Notes: generated by a model not told the origin, from the sequence alone. A DNA stretch of 64,000 nt from Flavobacterium sp. KACC 22761 (GCF_034058155.1 NZ_CP139148.1:3906001-3970000); one strand, 5' to 3'. Shown: positions 36,409 to 45,752, numbered from the stretch's first letter. Numbers and translations: made by a program.

Positions 36409-37407
36409 ATGAAAAACTTCAGAATGAGACCAAGGTTAATTGCCTTATTTGCTTTAATTATTGGTTTTTTTACTTTATCATGGGGTATTGTTGGCCATGA
36501 AAGAATCAACAAAGCAGCTGTAATGGCTTTGCCAAAACAAGTACAAGTATTCTTTTACAATCACATTGATTTTATTACTCAGGAAGCTTCAGTTCCAGAC
36601 ATCCGCAAATATGCCTTAAATTACAAAGAGGAAAATGGGAGACATTATTTTGATATGGAAAATTTTGGACCTGTTGAGAGTTTGCCACAGACATTAGAAG
36701 AAGCAAAACAAAAATATGATGCTAAGTTTTTGAATGACAACGGAATTTTGCCTTGGTACATTGAAGAAATGATGGCAAAGTTGACAAAAGCTTTTAAAGA
36801 TAAAAACAGAGCTGAAATTTTGTTTCTTGCTGCAGATTTAGGTCATTATATTGGAGATGCGCATATGCCTTTGCATACTTCTGCAAATCATGATGGTCAA
36901 TTAAGTGATCAAAAAGGAATTCACTCACTTTGGGAAAGCCGTTTACCTGAATTATTTGCGAAAAATTACAAGTATAATGTTCCTGAGGCACAATATTATG
37001 AAGATGTTCATAAGGCAACTTGGGCTATGATTAATGATACGCACAGCCTGGTTAAGCCTTTATTAGATATTGATAAAAAATTGAGAACTTCGACTCCGGA
37101 AGATGGTGTGTTCAAAAAAGATGCTGAAGGCAAAATTTTGAAAACAAAATACAACACTGCTGTTTTCTCTGAAGAATATGCTGAGAAATTGCACAAAGAT
37201 TTGAATGGAATGGTTGAGTCTCAAATGAGAAAAGCAATCGCTGCAACAGCAAGTTTTTGGTACACAGCGTGGGTAAATGCAGGGAAGCCAGATTTAAGCA
37301 CTTTGGATGCTCCAGCTGTTACACAAAGAAATTATCCTTTCTTACAAGAAGATTTGAAACTATATCAAAAAGGTGATTTATTTGGAATGAAGAATCAAAA
37401 CGATTAA
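36409..37407 (+). CDS. Zinc-dependent phospholipase C / S1-P1 nuclease-like protein
   Basis: The 332-residue protein has an N-terminal signal segment followed by WGIVGHERIN, the tryptophan-plus-histidine start of zinc-dependent phospholipase C and S1/P1 nucleases. Further zinc ligands are suggested by VPDIRKYAL, LGHYIGDAHMPLHTSANHDG and HSLWESRL. It should act in the periplasm or outside the cell. Whether it cuts nucleic acid or phospholipid cannot be told. Its own promoter and a strong downstream terminator make it monocistronic. Confidence 0.85.
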   Translation: MKNFRMRPRLIALFALIIGFFTLSWGIVGHERINKAAVMALPKQVQVFFYNHIDFITQEASVPDIRKYALNYKEENGRHYFDMENFGPVESLPQTLEEAKQKYDAKFLNDNGILPWYIEEMMAKLTKAFKDKNRAEILFLAADLGHYIGDAHMPLHTSANHDGQLSDQKGIHSLWESRLPELFAKNYKYNVPEAQYYEDVHKATWAMINDTHSLVKPLLDIDKKLRTSTPEDGVFKKDAEGKILKTKYNTAVFSEEYAEKLHKDLNGMVESQMRKAIAATASFWYTAWVNAGKPDLSTLDAPAVTQRNYPFLQEDLKLYQKGDLFGMKNQND

Positions 37408-37463
37408 ATCTTTTTGTTTCACGTTTCATGTTTGAAGTTTCAAGTTACTTTGGATTTAAACAA

Positions 37464-37510
37464 AAAAGAGAAAGCCTCAAGTTCAAGATGAATTTGAGGC
37501 TTTCTCTTTT
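37464..37510. terminator. Bidirectional terminator between convergent genes
   Basis: A 17-bp perfect stem, aaaagagaaagcctcaa (37464-37480) with ttgaggctttctctttt (37494-37510), lies between the S1/P1-like gene and the sulfatase gene ending at 37524, with A and T runs on either side serving both strands. Confidence 0.95.
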
Positions 37511-37523
37511 GTTTTATGGTTTG

Positions 37524-39662
37524 TTATAATTTTTCGGTTGCGTAGAGCTTGGCATTTTTTACTTTAAAATTATTAAGCTGATATTGTTTTTCTTTTAATA
37601 AATAAGAAGCTGATTGATAAAATGAAATTGCATCGTTTACCAAATCGGTTTTTTCTACTTTCAATGGACTTTCTTCATACATAATTTGAAATTCTGGTGC
37701 AACACCTGCTGTTGGTTTTACTTTTAAAGCGTATTGTTTTACTACTTGTTTTGGCGACAAAATAGTCAAAACATTGTCCTTAATAAGTCCTAAGTCTTGA
37801 TAAGTTGCAATGAAGGCTCTTGGTTTATAGTCGGCTTTAAAAACATCTTGGCCAAAAAATTTGCTTTCATAATCAAAATGCAACATTCCAAAAAGTGTTG
37901 GCATTAAATCAATTTGCGACATCAATTGATTGTATTGCGCTGGTTTTTGATTTGGTTGATAAATGAAAGCTGGAATTCTATACTTGTCTAATGGAAGTTG
38001 CGTTTTTCCAGCACTTGATGCGCAATGATCAGCCACAATAACAAACACAGTATTATTGAACCAAGGTTGTTTGCTCGCCATTTCAAAGAATTTTCGAAGG
38101 GCAAAATCAGTATATTTTACACCGCCTTCACGAGATTTAATATCACCTGGAATATCAATTTTATTGTTTGGATATGTAAATGGCCTGTGATTGCTCACCG
38201 TCATGATATGATTAAAGAAAGGTTTGTTTTCCTTGGCTTCAGCATTCATTACCTTGATTGCTTTGTTGTACATATCTTCATCGCAAACTCCCCAAACATT
38301 TGAAAACGTAATTTCTTCTGGCGAAAAGCTTGATTTGTCTACAATTTGATAGCCGTTTCCAGAATAAAAATCTCTCATATTGTCAAAAAAAGCATCGCCT
38401 CCGTACATGAATTTTACATTGTATCCTTTTTCTTTGAAAACAGATCCAGTTGAAAACTTGTTTTTGTTGTCTTCACGTTTTACAACGCTTTCGCCCGCAG
38501 TTGGAGGCAAACATAAAGTTACTGCTTCTAGACCTCTAACAGTTCGGTTACCGGCTGCATATAAATTAGTAAACTGTAAACTTTTTTGCGCTAAGCTATC
38601 TAGGAAAGGCGTAATGTTTTGCTTATTTCCGTAAGCTTTCATAAAATCGGCACTATAGCTTTCGATTGTAATCAAAACAACGTTTTTGCGAATTTCAATA
38701 GAATCACCAGCAATTTTTCTCGTAGTATTTTCGCCCGAAATATTAGGGAAATTTTCTTTTAGATTAGCAAATGCTTGATCATTTGGCAATGTTTTATAAA
38801 ACTTGAAATAATCTAATTTGTTGTTTTGGAAAGCCAAGTAAAATTTATATATACCGTTGGATTGCAATTCGTTGACAAAAACATTTTTAGAGTTTTCTGT
38901 TTTTGACATCGTTGGAACTGCAAATAAAGAAATCAGAAATAAGCTTAAATAAACTCCTGAAATTTTTAATTTTTCACCCACATTCGGAATATCTTCAATA
39001 TAATTTTTGGATCTTTGTAAAATAAAATACGTAATCGTAGCAGTTACAATAAAAAGAACTGAAAAAATAGGAACAACAGGGTAGGACTGCATGATATTTC
39101 CAATGACTTCATTTGTGTAAATCAAATAATTAACGGCAATAAAGTTGTATTTTACTCCAAATTCATTCCAAAAGAAATATTCACTCAATCCATTTTGAAG
39201 AATCAATAAAACGTAAAGAAAAATAACAAAAGCAAATAACCAGTATCTGATTTTGTCTCTCCATTTTGGAAGAAAAAGCAACAAAGCGAAAAGAAGTGTT
39301 TTTATTCCAACAAATATTAAAACAATTCGTGGCAAAGCACCGCCATATTCATCAAATATGCTTTTTCCTGAAGCGATATATAAAAGTAAAGCAACAAAAC
39401 CACCAAGAATGATATATCCGTAAGGTTTGTTGTATTTTGCATTAGAAATGAAAATCAAATAAAGCCATAAAAATCCACTTGCCAATACAAAAACAAAAAA
39501 ATCAGAAATTAATCCTAAGCTGAAAATCTTCAAACTTTCAACAATTGTAAAGGAGCTTTGCGTGATTGGGTGGAAAAAAAGCACAATTCGCAATAAGAAA
39601 CTAATTAGAAAATAGAAAATTGCGAGATTGTAAAAAGGTGAAAACTTCTTATAAAAAACCAT
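37524..39662 (-). CDS. LTA-synthase-like membrane sulfatase/phosphotransferase
   Basis: The 712-residue protein has five or so N-terminal membrane segments (within residues 1-260) and an extracytoplasmic sulfatase-fold domain. Catalytic features are VLITIESYSADFMKAYG (metal Glu), AAGNRTVRGLEA with nucleophile Thr374, MYGGDAFFDNM, NHIMTVSNHRPF and FVIVADHCASS. This is the LtaS/OpgB-like group. Gram-negative members transfer glycerophosphate or phosphoethanolamine-type groups to envelope glycans; the acceptor here is unknown. A two-component system diverges from it. Confidence 0.92.
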   Translation of the reverse strand: MVFYKKFSPFYNLAIFYFLISFLLRIVLFFHPITQSSFTIVESLKIFSLGLISDFFVFVLASGFLWLYLIFISNAKYNKPYGYIILGGFVALLLYIASGKSIFDEYGGALPRIVLIFVGIKTLLFALLLFLPKWRDKIRYWLFAFVIFLYVLLILQNGLSEYFFWNEFGVKYNFIAVNYLIYTNEVIGNIMQSYPVVPIFSVLFIVTATITYFILQRSKNYIEDIPNVGEKLKISGVYLSLFLISLFAVPTMSKTENSKNVFVNELQSNGIYKFYLAFQNNKLDYFKFYKTLPNDQAFANLKENFPNISGENTTRKIAGDSIEIRKNVVLITIESYSADFMKAYGNKQNITPFLDSLAQKSLQFTNLYAAGNRTVRGLEAVTLCLPPTAGESVVKREDNKNKFSTGSVFKEKGYNVKFMYGGDAFFDNMRDFYSGNGYQIVDKSSFSPEEITFSNVWGVCDEDMYNKAIKVMNAEAKENKPFFNHIMTVSNHRPFTYPNNKIDIPGDIKSREGGVKYTDFALRKFFEMASKQPWFNNTVFVIVADHCASSAGKTQLPLDKYRIPAFIYQPNQKPAQYNQLMSQIDLMPTLFGMLHFDYESKFFGQDVFKADYKPRAFIATYQDLGLIKDNVLTILSPKQVVKQYALKVKPTAGVAPEFQIMYEESPLKVEKTDLVNDAISFYQSASYLLKEKQYQLNNFKVKNAKLYATEKL

Positions 39663-39813
39663 GGTACTATATTTTATGTAAAATTAATTTGCATTAATGA
39701 ATAGCAGATGAAGATATGCTTTTACCTTGCTTAGTATTAACTTAATGTTGTCTTAAGATGATTAAATTGGTTTATTCTAGAGCATTGAGGTTACTTCTAA
39801 GTATGAAAATTTT

Positions 39814-39821
39814 TATCTTTG
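39814..39821 (+). promoter_or_regulatory. TAnnTTTG promoter of the two-component operon
   Basis: TATCTTTG lies 44 bases before the ATG at 39866, inside the false upstream extension of the response regulator frame. Upstream, near 39730-39750, two CTTAA words about a helical turn apart could be a regulator site. Confidence 0.6.
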
Positions 39822-39865
39822 ACAAACCAAGAAGGGATTCAATTTTAAATCTAAATCGGAAATAC

Positions 39866-40531
39866 ATGCATATTTTAATAGTTGAAGATGAATTAGGAAT
39901 TGTTCAATTTTTGCAACAAGGACTACAAGAAGAAGGTTATTTGGTGACAACTGCCAATGACGGCTCAAAAGGATTTGAGTTGGTTCAAGAGCACCAATAT
40001 GACTTGATTTTGTTGGATTGGATGTTGCCTAAAATTAATGGTTTGGATTTGTGCAAAGCAATCAGAATCAAAGATCAGCACACGCCAATTATTTTTTTGA
40101 CTGCAAAAGATACCGTACAGGAAACGATTGCCGGCCTAAAAGCGGGTGCAAATGATTATATCAAGAAGCCATTTAGTTTTGAGGAGCTTGTAGAGCGCAT
40201 TAAAATTCATTTTAGACATAAAAAAGGAGATCAGGAATTGACGCTTGGAACCATAAAAATCGATTTGGCAAAGCATATTGTGCTTAAAGACGAGGAAGAA
40301 GTGGCGCTTACGCAACGAGAGTTTGAATTGTTGACCTATTTGATTCAGAATAAAGGTAAAGTTTGTACCCGAAACCAGATTTTGAAAGATGTTTGGGAGA
40401 TTAATTTTGAGTATGACACTGGTGTTATTGATGTTTTTATGAATGCCATCAGAAAAAAACTCAATTTGAAAATTGAAGAAGATTATATAAAAACAATTCG
40501 TGGTATTGGTTATATCGCTAATGATTTATAA
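39866..40531 (+). CDS. OmpR-family response regulator
   Basis: From ATG 39866 the protein has 221 residues. The receiver has E7-D8, phospho-acceptor Asp51 (LILLDWMLPK), a Thr in FLTAKD and a Lys in IKKPF. The C-terminal winged helix (LTQREFELLTYLIQNKGKVCTRNQIL ... GVIDVFMNAIRKKL ... IRGIGYIA) is the OmpR/PhoB DNA-binding domain. The frame runs back to 39758, but the first 36 codons are unlike the family and contain a promoter. The next codon after its stop begins the sensor kinase, so they are cotranscribed. Confidence 0.95.
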   Translation: MHILIVEDELGIVQFLQQGLQEEGYLVTTANDGSKGFELVQEHQYDLILLDWMLPKINGLDLCKAIRIKDQHTPIIFLTAKDTVQETIAGLKAGANDYIKKPFSFEELVERIKIHFRHKKGDQELTLGTIKIDLAKHIVLKDEEEVALTQREFELLTYLIQNKGKVCTRNQILKDVWEINFEYDTGVIDVFMNAIRKKLNLKIEEDYIKTIRGIGYIANDL

Positions 40532-41917
40532 ATGGAGCAACTATCCTTTAAACACAGAATCGCTTTAAATTATATCATAACAACAGGATTGTTGATATTG
40601 GTGGTTTTTTCAGCAACTTATTTTACCGTAAAATTTACTGTTTATAAGCATATTGATGAAAATTTGATGATTGAAATTAACGATCATTTAAAAGAAGTCA
40701 GAGTCGAAAATAATAAAGTGATTTTTATGGATGCCCAAGAGTGGGAGGAGCGAGAGCACAATTCTGTTGATGTGAATCCTGTTTTTGTTCAGTTTTTAGA
40801 TTTGAATAAAAAAATCATTGAAAAATCGCCGAATTTAAAAATCGAAAAATTAGTTTATCACGAAAGCAAAGACCATTATGAATTGTTTGATACCAAATTA
40901 TTAGGCAATAAAATCAGGCAAATTCAGGTTCCGCTTTATGTAAAGTCAAAAAAAGTTGGCTATTTAATTATTGCAATGTCGCTTTCTGACTCGGCTAAAG
41001 TATTGAAGAATCTTTTTGATACCTTGCTGATTGCTTTTCCGATTATTTTGGTTGTGCTGTATTTAATTGCGAGGTTTTTTGCGGGCCGAAGCATAAGGCC
41101 AATAAATGCAATTATAAATACGTCTAAAGTAATTACAAAAGATAATCTGAAAACGAGAATTCCGTTGCCGAAAACGCGCGACGAATTGTTCACACTTTCA
41201 AAAACAATAAACAATTTATTGAACCGAATTGAAGATGCAATTGAGCGAGAAAAACAATTTACTTCAGATGCTTCACATGAGTTAAGAACACCTTTAACTG
41301 TTATTAAAGGAACTCTTGAAGTATTGATTCGTAAACCTCGTGATAATAAGGAGTATGAAGAAAAAATTAACTATTGCATAAATGAAGTCGATCACTTAAA
41401 TGCACTTGTCGATCAGTTGCTTTTAATGGCGCGTTTTGAGAATCAAAAACAGAATATTAAAACAGAATCGGTTTATTTGAATTCAATGATTTTAGATGTT
41501 TTGACGTTGAATTCTGAGAAGATAAATGCGAAGAATCTTAATGTAAAATTCGATGCGATTACCGACTGCTATATCCAGTCGGATACTTTTTTAATGATTA
41601 CGATTTTAAGAAATATCATTTCAAACGCAATTAAATATACAAATAACGGAGGAAGCATTTTGATTTTGCTTCTGAAACAAAATGGCAAAATAATCTGTAA
41701 AATAAAAGATAACGGAATCGGAATTGCAAAAGGTGATTTGGAATCTATTGTGAATCCGTTTTTTAGGTCAAATTCAACTGATCATCCTGAAATTAAAGGA
41801 ACTGGACTGGGTTTGTCTATTGTTAAAAGAACTACTGAATTGCTTGATATCAAGTTTAAAATAGAAAGCGAATTAGAAGAAGGAACAACTGTGACTTTGA
41901 CTTTTAACGAGGGCTAA
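40532..41917 (+). CDS. Sensor histidine kinase
   Basis: The 461-residue protein has two transmembrane segments (about residues 14-34 and 163-187) flanking a periplasmic sensor region, a HAMP-like linker (FFAGRSIRPINAIINTSKVI), phospho-acceptor His249 in SDASHELRTPL, and an ATPase domain with N-box IISNAIKYT and G boxes DNGIGIAKGD and GTGLGLSIV. It is the partner of the regulator immediately upstream. The signal is unknown. The layout resembles CusS/QseC-type kinases. Confidence 0.95.
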   Translation: MEQLSFKHRIALNYIITTGLLILVVFSATYFTVKFTVYKHIDENLMIEINDHLKEVRVENNKVIFMDAQEWEEREHNSVDVNPVFVQFLDLNKKIIEKSPNLKIEKLVYHESKDHYELFDTKLLGNKIRQIQVPLYVKSKKVGYLIIAMSLSDSAKVLKNLFDTLLIAFPIILVVLYLIARFFAGRSIRPINAIINTSKVITKDNLKTRIPLPKTRDELFTLSKTINNLLNRIEDAIEREKQFTSDASHELRTPLTVIKGTLEVLIRKPRDNKEYEEKINYCINEVDHLNALVDQLLLMARFENQKQNIKTESVYLNSMILDVLTLNSEKINAKNLNVKFDAITDCYIQSDTFLMITILRNIISNAIKYTNNGGSILILLLKQNGKIICKIKDNGIGIAKGDLESIVNPFFRSNSTDHPEIKGTGLGLSIVKRTTELLDIKFKIESELEEGTTVTLTFNEG

Positions 41918-42030
41918 GAAAACGTTATCGTAAATTGAAAATCCACAGTAAAAACGGTACTTCAATTTTTATTTAACAATAAACTATCGTTAAGTTATAT
42001 TAAAAATTGTTTTTTTATGAAATTAACTAG

Positions 42031-42038
42031 TATATTTG
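42031..42038 (+). promoter_or_regulatory. Promoter of the his operon
   Basis: TATATTTG matches the -7 box, with TTG at 42008-42010 placed 20 bases upstream as a -33 box. Transcription would start near 42045, about 30 bases before the leader peptide ATG at 42074. Confidence 0.75.
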
Positions 42039-42073
42039 CAACCGAATCAAAGAATTATAAAACAAACCAAACA

Positions 42074-42133
42074 ATGATTTCAAATCAATTACATCATCAT
42101 CATTTTCATTATTGCTCTCAGGCGATGTGTTAA
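42074..42133 (+). CDS. hisL: His operon leader peptide
   Basis: A 19-codon frame reads MISNQLHHHHFHYCSQAMC, then stop. Five of 19 codons are CAT, four of them consecutive (42092-42103) plus one at 42107. It lies between a good promoter and a strong intrinsic terminator directly ahead of hisG. This is the layout of a ribosome-mediated attenuator: scarce charged tRNA-His would stall the ribosome on the CAT run and favour read-through. The gene name follows its role; sequence similarity to enterobacterial HisL is limited to the histidine run. Confidence 0.88.
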   Translation: MISNQLHHHHFHYCSQAMC

Positions 42134-42194
42134 TGGTATGTGTGTAAATCATCATATTTTAAAACCCGTTTGAGTACATCAAACGGGTTTTTTT
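42117..42194 (+). promoter_or_regulatory. His attenuator: antiterminator and terminator arms
   Basis: The terminator arms aaaacccgtttga (42161-42173) and tcaaacgggtttt (42179-42191) form 13 perfect pairs with loop gtaca and end in a T-run. An alternative helix pairs ctcaggcg (42117-42124, inside the last leader codons) with cgtttgag (42167-42174), eight pairs including two G-U. It would use up the 5' arm of the terminator. A ribosome paused on the CAT codons leaves ctcaggcg free, and one that finishes the leader covers it. The folding is by eye. Confidence 0.8.
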
Positions 42195-42244
42195 ATACCA
42201 ATTCTTTGTACTCAAACTATTAATCAAACAACAACTAAAAAAAA

Positions 42245-43102
42245 ATGAGTACTTTAAAAATTGCAATTCAAAAATCTGGTCGTTTAAACGAAGACAGCAT
42301 TCAAATCCTTAAAGATTGCGGTATTTCAATCAACAACGGGATTGATCAGTTAAAAGCAGAAGCTTCAAACTTTCCTCTTGAAGTTTTATATCTTAGAAAT
42401 TCAGACATTCCTCAATATTTAATTGATGGAGTAGTAGATTTGGCCATTGTTGGCGACAATCTTTTGGTAGAAAAAGGAAAAGGAATCGAAGTGGTTCAAA
42501 AATTAGGATTCTCAAAATGCAAAGTTTCTGTAGCAGTTCCTAAAACATTTGACTACAATTCTGTGCAAGATTTAGCAGGTTTGCGAATTGCAACCTCTTA
42601 TCCAAACACTGTAAATGAATATTTTAGTAAATTTGGTTTAAAAGTCGATATTCACCAAATCTCTGGTTCTGTTGAAATTGCACCAAACATTGGGCTTGCA
42701 GATGCTATTGTTGATATTGTTTCAAGCGGAAGTACATTATTTAAAAACAACTTAAAAGAAGTTGAAGTAATCTTAAAAAGCGAAGCAGTTTTAGCAGTTT
42801 CTCCAAAAGTTTCTCCAGAAATCCAAAAACACATCGATACTTTAAAGTTCAGAATTCAGGCCGTTTTGCGTGCCAGAAATTCAAAATATATTCTGATGAA
42901 CGTTCCAAATGATAAAATTGATGCTGTAGGGAAGATTCTTCCTGTTTTAAGGAGTTTAACAGTTCTTCCATTGGCACAAGAAGGCTGGAGTAGTGTTCAC
43001 TCCGTAATTGACAAAGATACTTTCTGGGATGTAATTGATCAGTTAAAAGAAGTTGGAGCCGAAGGAATTTTGGTTTGTCCAATCGAGAAAATGGTTCTTT
43101 AA
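42245..43102 (+). CDS. hisG: ATP phosphoribosyltransferase, long form
   Basis: HisG catalyses the first histidine step, joining PRPP and ATP. The 285-residue length and the C-terminal ACT-like part (from about residue 210, VLRSLTVLPLAQEGWSSVHSVI) mark the long, HisZ-independent form, which is feedback-inhibited by histidine in characterised members. Motifs include IAIQKSGRLNEDS, LRIATSYPNTVNEYF and VDIVSSGSTL in the PRPP region. It is the first gene behind the attenuator. The 127-base gap to hisD is filled with low-complexity sequence. Confidence 0.97.
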   Translation: MSTLKIAIQKSGRLNEDSIQILKDCGISINNGIDQLKAEASNFPLEVLYLRNSDIPQYLIDGVVDLAIVGDNLLVEKGKGIEVVQKLGFSKCKVSVAVPKTFDYNSVQDLAGLRIATSYPNTVNEYFSKFGLKVDIHQISGSVEIAPNIGLADAIVDIVSSGSTLFKNNLKEVEVILKSEAVLAVSPKVSPEIQKHIDTLKFRIQAVLRARNSKYILMNVPNDKIDAVGKILPVLRSLTVLPLAQEGWSSVHSVIDKDTFWDVIDQLKEVGAEGILVCPIEKMVL

Positions 43103-43229
43103 AAAAAAGAAAATCTGAAGTGGAAATTCCAAATCCGAAGTTGTAGATGCAGCTTTGAAAACTTAGTGTTTTTCAAGACAAAGAGAATAATAAAACCTTG
43201 CGCCCTTTGCGATAAAAAAAAATAAAGGC

Positions 43230-44513
43230 ATGAATAAAATAGACAATCCAAAACCAGAAATCTGGTCAGAAATATTAAAAAGACCAACTCAAACTATTGA
43301 TGATATTGAGGTTACGGTAAAAGAAATTTTCAGAGAAGTACAGAAAAAAGGAGATGAAGCTGTAGCTAAATATACTTCAATTTTCGATGGTATTTCACAA
43401 GACAATTATGAAGTTTCTTTAGAAGAAATAAATGAAGCAATCGAATTGATTCCGAATGAATTGAAAGAAGCAATTCAATTGGCAAAAGACAATATTTACA
43501 AATTTCACAGAGCGCAGAAAACCGACAGAATTGAAGTTGAAACTGTTGAAGGAGTAAATTGCTGGCAGGAAAAAAGACCAATTCAGAAAATTGGTTTATA
43601 TATTCCAGGTGGAACTGCACCTTTGTTTTCTACAGTTTTAATGTTGGCAGTTCCAGCAGAAATCGCAGGTTGTAAAGAAATCGTGTTGTGTTCGCCACCA
43701 GATAAAAAAGGAAAAATTAATCCGGCAATTTTGTATGCTGCAAATTTATGTGGCGTAACTAAAATTTTAAAAGTTGGTGGTATCCAGGCTATTGCAGGAA
43801 TGACTTTTGGAACACAATCCATTCCGAAAGTATATAAAATCTTCGGACCTGGAAATCAATTTGTGACTGTAGCCAAACAATTAGCAACGCAATTTGGTGT
43901 GGCGATTGATATGCCGGCCGGACCATCAGAATTATTAATTGTGGCGGATGATACAGCAGTTCCGGCTTTCGTGGCTTCAGATTTATTGTCTCAAGCAGAA
44001 CACGGAACAGACAGTCAAGTGATTTTGGTTTCGACTTCGAGAAAATTAATCAATGAAGTTGAGGATGAAATTCAGTCGCAATTAGAGGTTCTTCCGAGAA
44101 AAACCATTGCAGAAAAAGCAATTGAAAATTCGAAATTGATTTACGTTGAAAACGATCAAATTGCTTTAGATTTAATCAACGAATATGGGCCTGAGCACTT
44201 TATAATCTGTTCAGAATATGATGATTTTTATTGTAACGGGATCGTAAACGCAGGTTCAGTTTTCATTGGGAATTATACTCCGGAAAGTGCCGGAGATTAT
44301 GCTTCAGGAACAAATCATACACTTCCAACAAATGGTTACGCGAAGAATTACAGCGGTGTAAACTTGGATAGTTTTATGAAATCGATGACGTTTCAAAAAA
44401 TATCTAAAACCGGAATTCAAAACATCGGAAAAGCGATTGAAGCTATGGCTGAAGCCGAAGGTTTGCAAGCGCATAAAAACGCGGTGACGTTGAGATTGAA
44501 GAGTTTAAAATAA
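43230..44513 (+). CDS. hisD: Histidinol dehydrogenase
   Basis: HisD makes the last two oxidations, L-histidinol to L-histidine, with NAD and zinc. The 427-residue length is typical. Visible motifs are YIPGGTAPLFSTVLM, the conserved GPGNQFVTVAK and MPAGPSELLIVAD, SQAEHGTDSQ with zinc ligands, and YGPEHFIIC and ASGTNHTLPT with the catalytic Glu and His. The operon order is hisG-hisD-hisC-hisB-hisH-hisA-hisF-hisIE. Confidence 0.97.
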   Translation: MNKIDNPKPEIWSEILKRPTQTIDDIEVTVKEIFREVQKKGDEAVAKYTSIFDGISQDNYEVSLEEINEAIELIPNELKEAIQLAKDNIYKFHRAQKTDRIEVETVEGVNCWQEKRPIQKIGLYIPGGTAPLFSTVLMLAVPAEIAGCKEIVLCSPPDKKGKINPAILYAANLCGVTKILKVGGIQAIAGMTFGTQSIPKVYKIFGPGNQFVTVAKQLATQFGVAIDMPAGPSELLIVADDTAVPAFVASDLLSQAEHGTDSQVILVSTSRKLINEVEDEIQSQLEVLPRKTIAEKAIENSKLIYVENDQIALDLINEYGPEHFIICSEYDDFYCNGIVNAGSVFIGNYTPESAGDYASGTNHTLPTNGYAKNYSGVNLDSFMKSMTFQKISKTGIQNIGKAIEAMAEAEGLQAHKNAVTLRLKSLK

Positions 44514-44600
44514 AAGACAAAGGGAGAAGAAAGAGCAAAGAAGTAAGATTTTAAAAAAAAAATCTTTCATCTTGGTTCTTGCTTCTAAAAAAATAAAGCA

Positions 44601-45650
44601 ATGAGTACTTTCGATATAAATACAATTACACGTGAAAACGTAAAATCCTTAAAACCTTATTCTTCCGCGAGAGACGAGTTTGAAGATTTTGATACTGCCG
44701 AAATGATTTTTTTAGATGCCAATGAAAATCCGTTTCAAAATGGCGTAAACCGTTATCCGGATCCACAGCAGAATTCGGTTAAAGCGATTTTGGCTAAAAA
44801 TAATTTAATAAAACAAAATCAGATTTTGTTAGGAAACGGAAGCGATGAAGTTTTAGACTTGCTTTTCAGAGCTTTCTGTGAGCCAAATAAAGACAATATT
44901 ATTTCGTTGCCACCAACATACGGGATGTATGGTGTTTTGGCGAATATCAATGCAGTTGAAAATAGAGAAATTCTTTTAACTACTGATTTTCAGCCACAAG
45001 TAGAAAAAATTATAGAAGCGGTTGATGAAAATACCAAAATCATTTTTTTATGCTCGCCAAATAATCCAACAGGAAATTCTTTTTCAGATGAAAGCGTGGT
45101 GAAATTGCTTCAAAATTTCAAAGGTTTGGTGGTGATAGATGAAGCGTATATAGATTTTTCAGAGAAAGAAAGCTGGCTGGCAGAAATCGATGCTTATCCG
45201 AATTTAGTAATTACGCAAACACTTTCTAAAGCCTATGGTTTAGCAGGAATTCGCTTAGGGATTTGCTATGCTTCTGAAGCGGTAATTTCAATTTTGAATA
45301 AAATAAAGCCACCTTATAATGTAAACGAATTAACACAGCAAAGAGCAATTGAACGCTTAAAAGATTCTGATAAAATAAAACAAGAAATAGCTTCAATTAT
45401 CGAACAAAGAGAAGAGTTACTTAAAGTTTTGCTTGAAGTGAGTTTTGTAGAAAAAGTATATCCAACTGAGGCCAATTTTATCTTGGCAAAAGTAGATGAC
45501 GCGAATAAAAGATACGATCAATTAATCGAAAAAGGAATAGTAATTAGAAACAGAACAACACAGCCTTTATGTGAAAATTGTCTTCGTTTTACAATAGGAA
45601 CAAAAGAAGAAAACGCTGTTGTAATTAGAGAATTGAAATTATTAAACTAG
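44601..45650 (+). CDS. hisC: Histidinol-phosphate aminotransferase
   Basis: HisC is a PLP-dependent class II aminotransferase converting imidazole acetol-phosphate to histidinol-phosphate. The 349-residue protein shows LDANENPF, NRYPDPQQ, LLGNGSDEVLDLL, CSPNNPTGN, VVIDEAYIDFS and the PLP lysine in TLSKAYGLAGIRLG, followed by the RNRT and LRFTIGT substrate-binding arginines. It is 86 bases after hisD; the spacer is purine-rich filler. Confidence 0.97.
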   Translation: MSTFDINTITRENVKSLKPYSSARDEFEDFDTAEMIFLDANENPFQNGVNRYPDPQQNSVKAILAKNNLIKQNQILLGNGSDEVLDLLFRAFCEPNKDNIISLPPTYGMYGVLANINAVENREILLTTDFQPQVEKIIEAVDENTKIIFLCSPNNPTGNSFSDESVVKLLQNFKGLVVIDEAYIDFSEKESWLAEIDAYPNLVITQTLSKAYGLAGIRLGICYASEAVISILNKIKPPYNVNELTQQRAIERLKDSDKIKQEIASIIEQREELLKVLLEVSFVEKVYPTEANFILAKVDDANKRYDQLIEKGIVIRNRTTQPLCENCLRFTIGTKEENAVVIRELKLLN

Positions 45651-45702
45651 AAATTATTAGCTACAGATTAGAAAGATTAAAATGATTTCTTTCTGTTCGT
45701 GA

Positions 45703-45752
45703 TTTTTAGCCACGAATTAAATTAGAGAAATTCGTGAATTCGTGGCTAAAAA
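45703..45752. repeat. 16-bp inverted repeat in the hisC-hisB spacer
   Basis: tttttagccacgaatt (45703-45718) pairs perfectly with aattcgtggctaaaaa (45737-45752) around an 18-base loop. The GCCACGAATT core is identical to that in the 5513-5594 element. A related TCTGTGAAATCTGTGGC tract follows up to hisB. The A-run after the stem argues against a plus-strand terminator, as expected inside an operon. Confidence 0.88.

Larger units (their letters stand above)
41918..42244 (+). other. 327-base gene-free interval holding the his leader
   Basis: This interval lacks a long gene. It contains about 110 bases of AT-rich sequence after the kinase gene in which I see only a loose pair of TATCGTTAA/GTTATCGTAA words, then the his promoter (42031), leader peptide (42074-42133) and attenuator terminator (42161-42194), described separately. 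Confidence 0.8.

Noticed and set aside
39758..39865. Extended response regulator start
   Set aside because: A promoter box lies inside it and receiver domains begin at MHILIVEDE.
42092..42109. CAT trinucleotide run as a microsatellite
   Set aside because: It lies in frame in a leader peptide between a promoter and an attenuator terminator, so coding explains it better than slippage.
45703..45752. Plus-strand terminator between hisC and hisB
   Set aside because: The stem is followed by A residues and hisB must be transcribed with hisC; it fits the dispersed hairpin family better.
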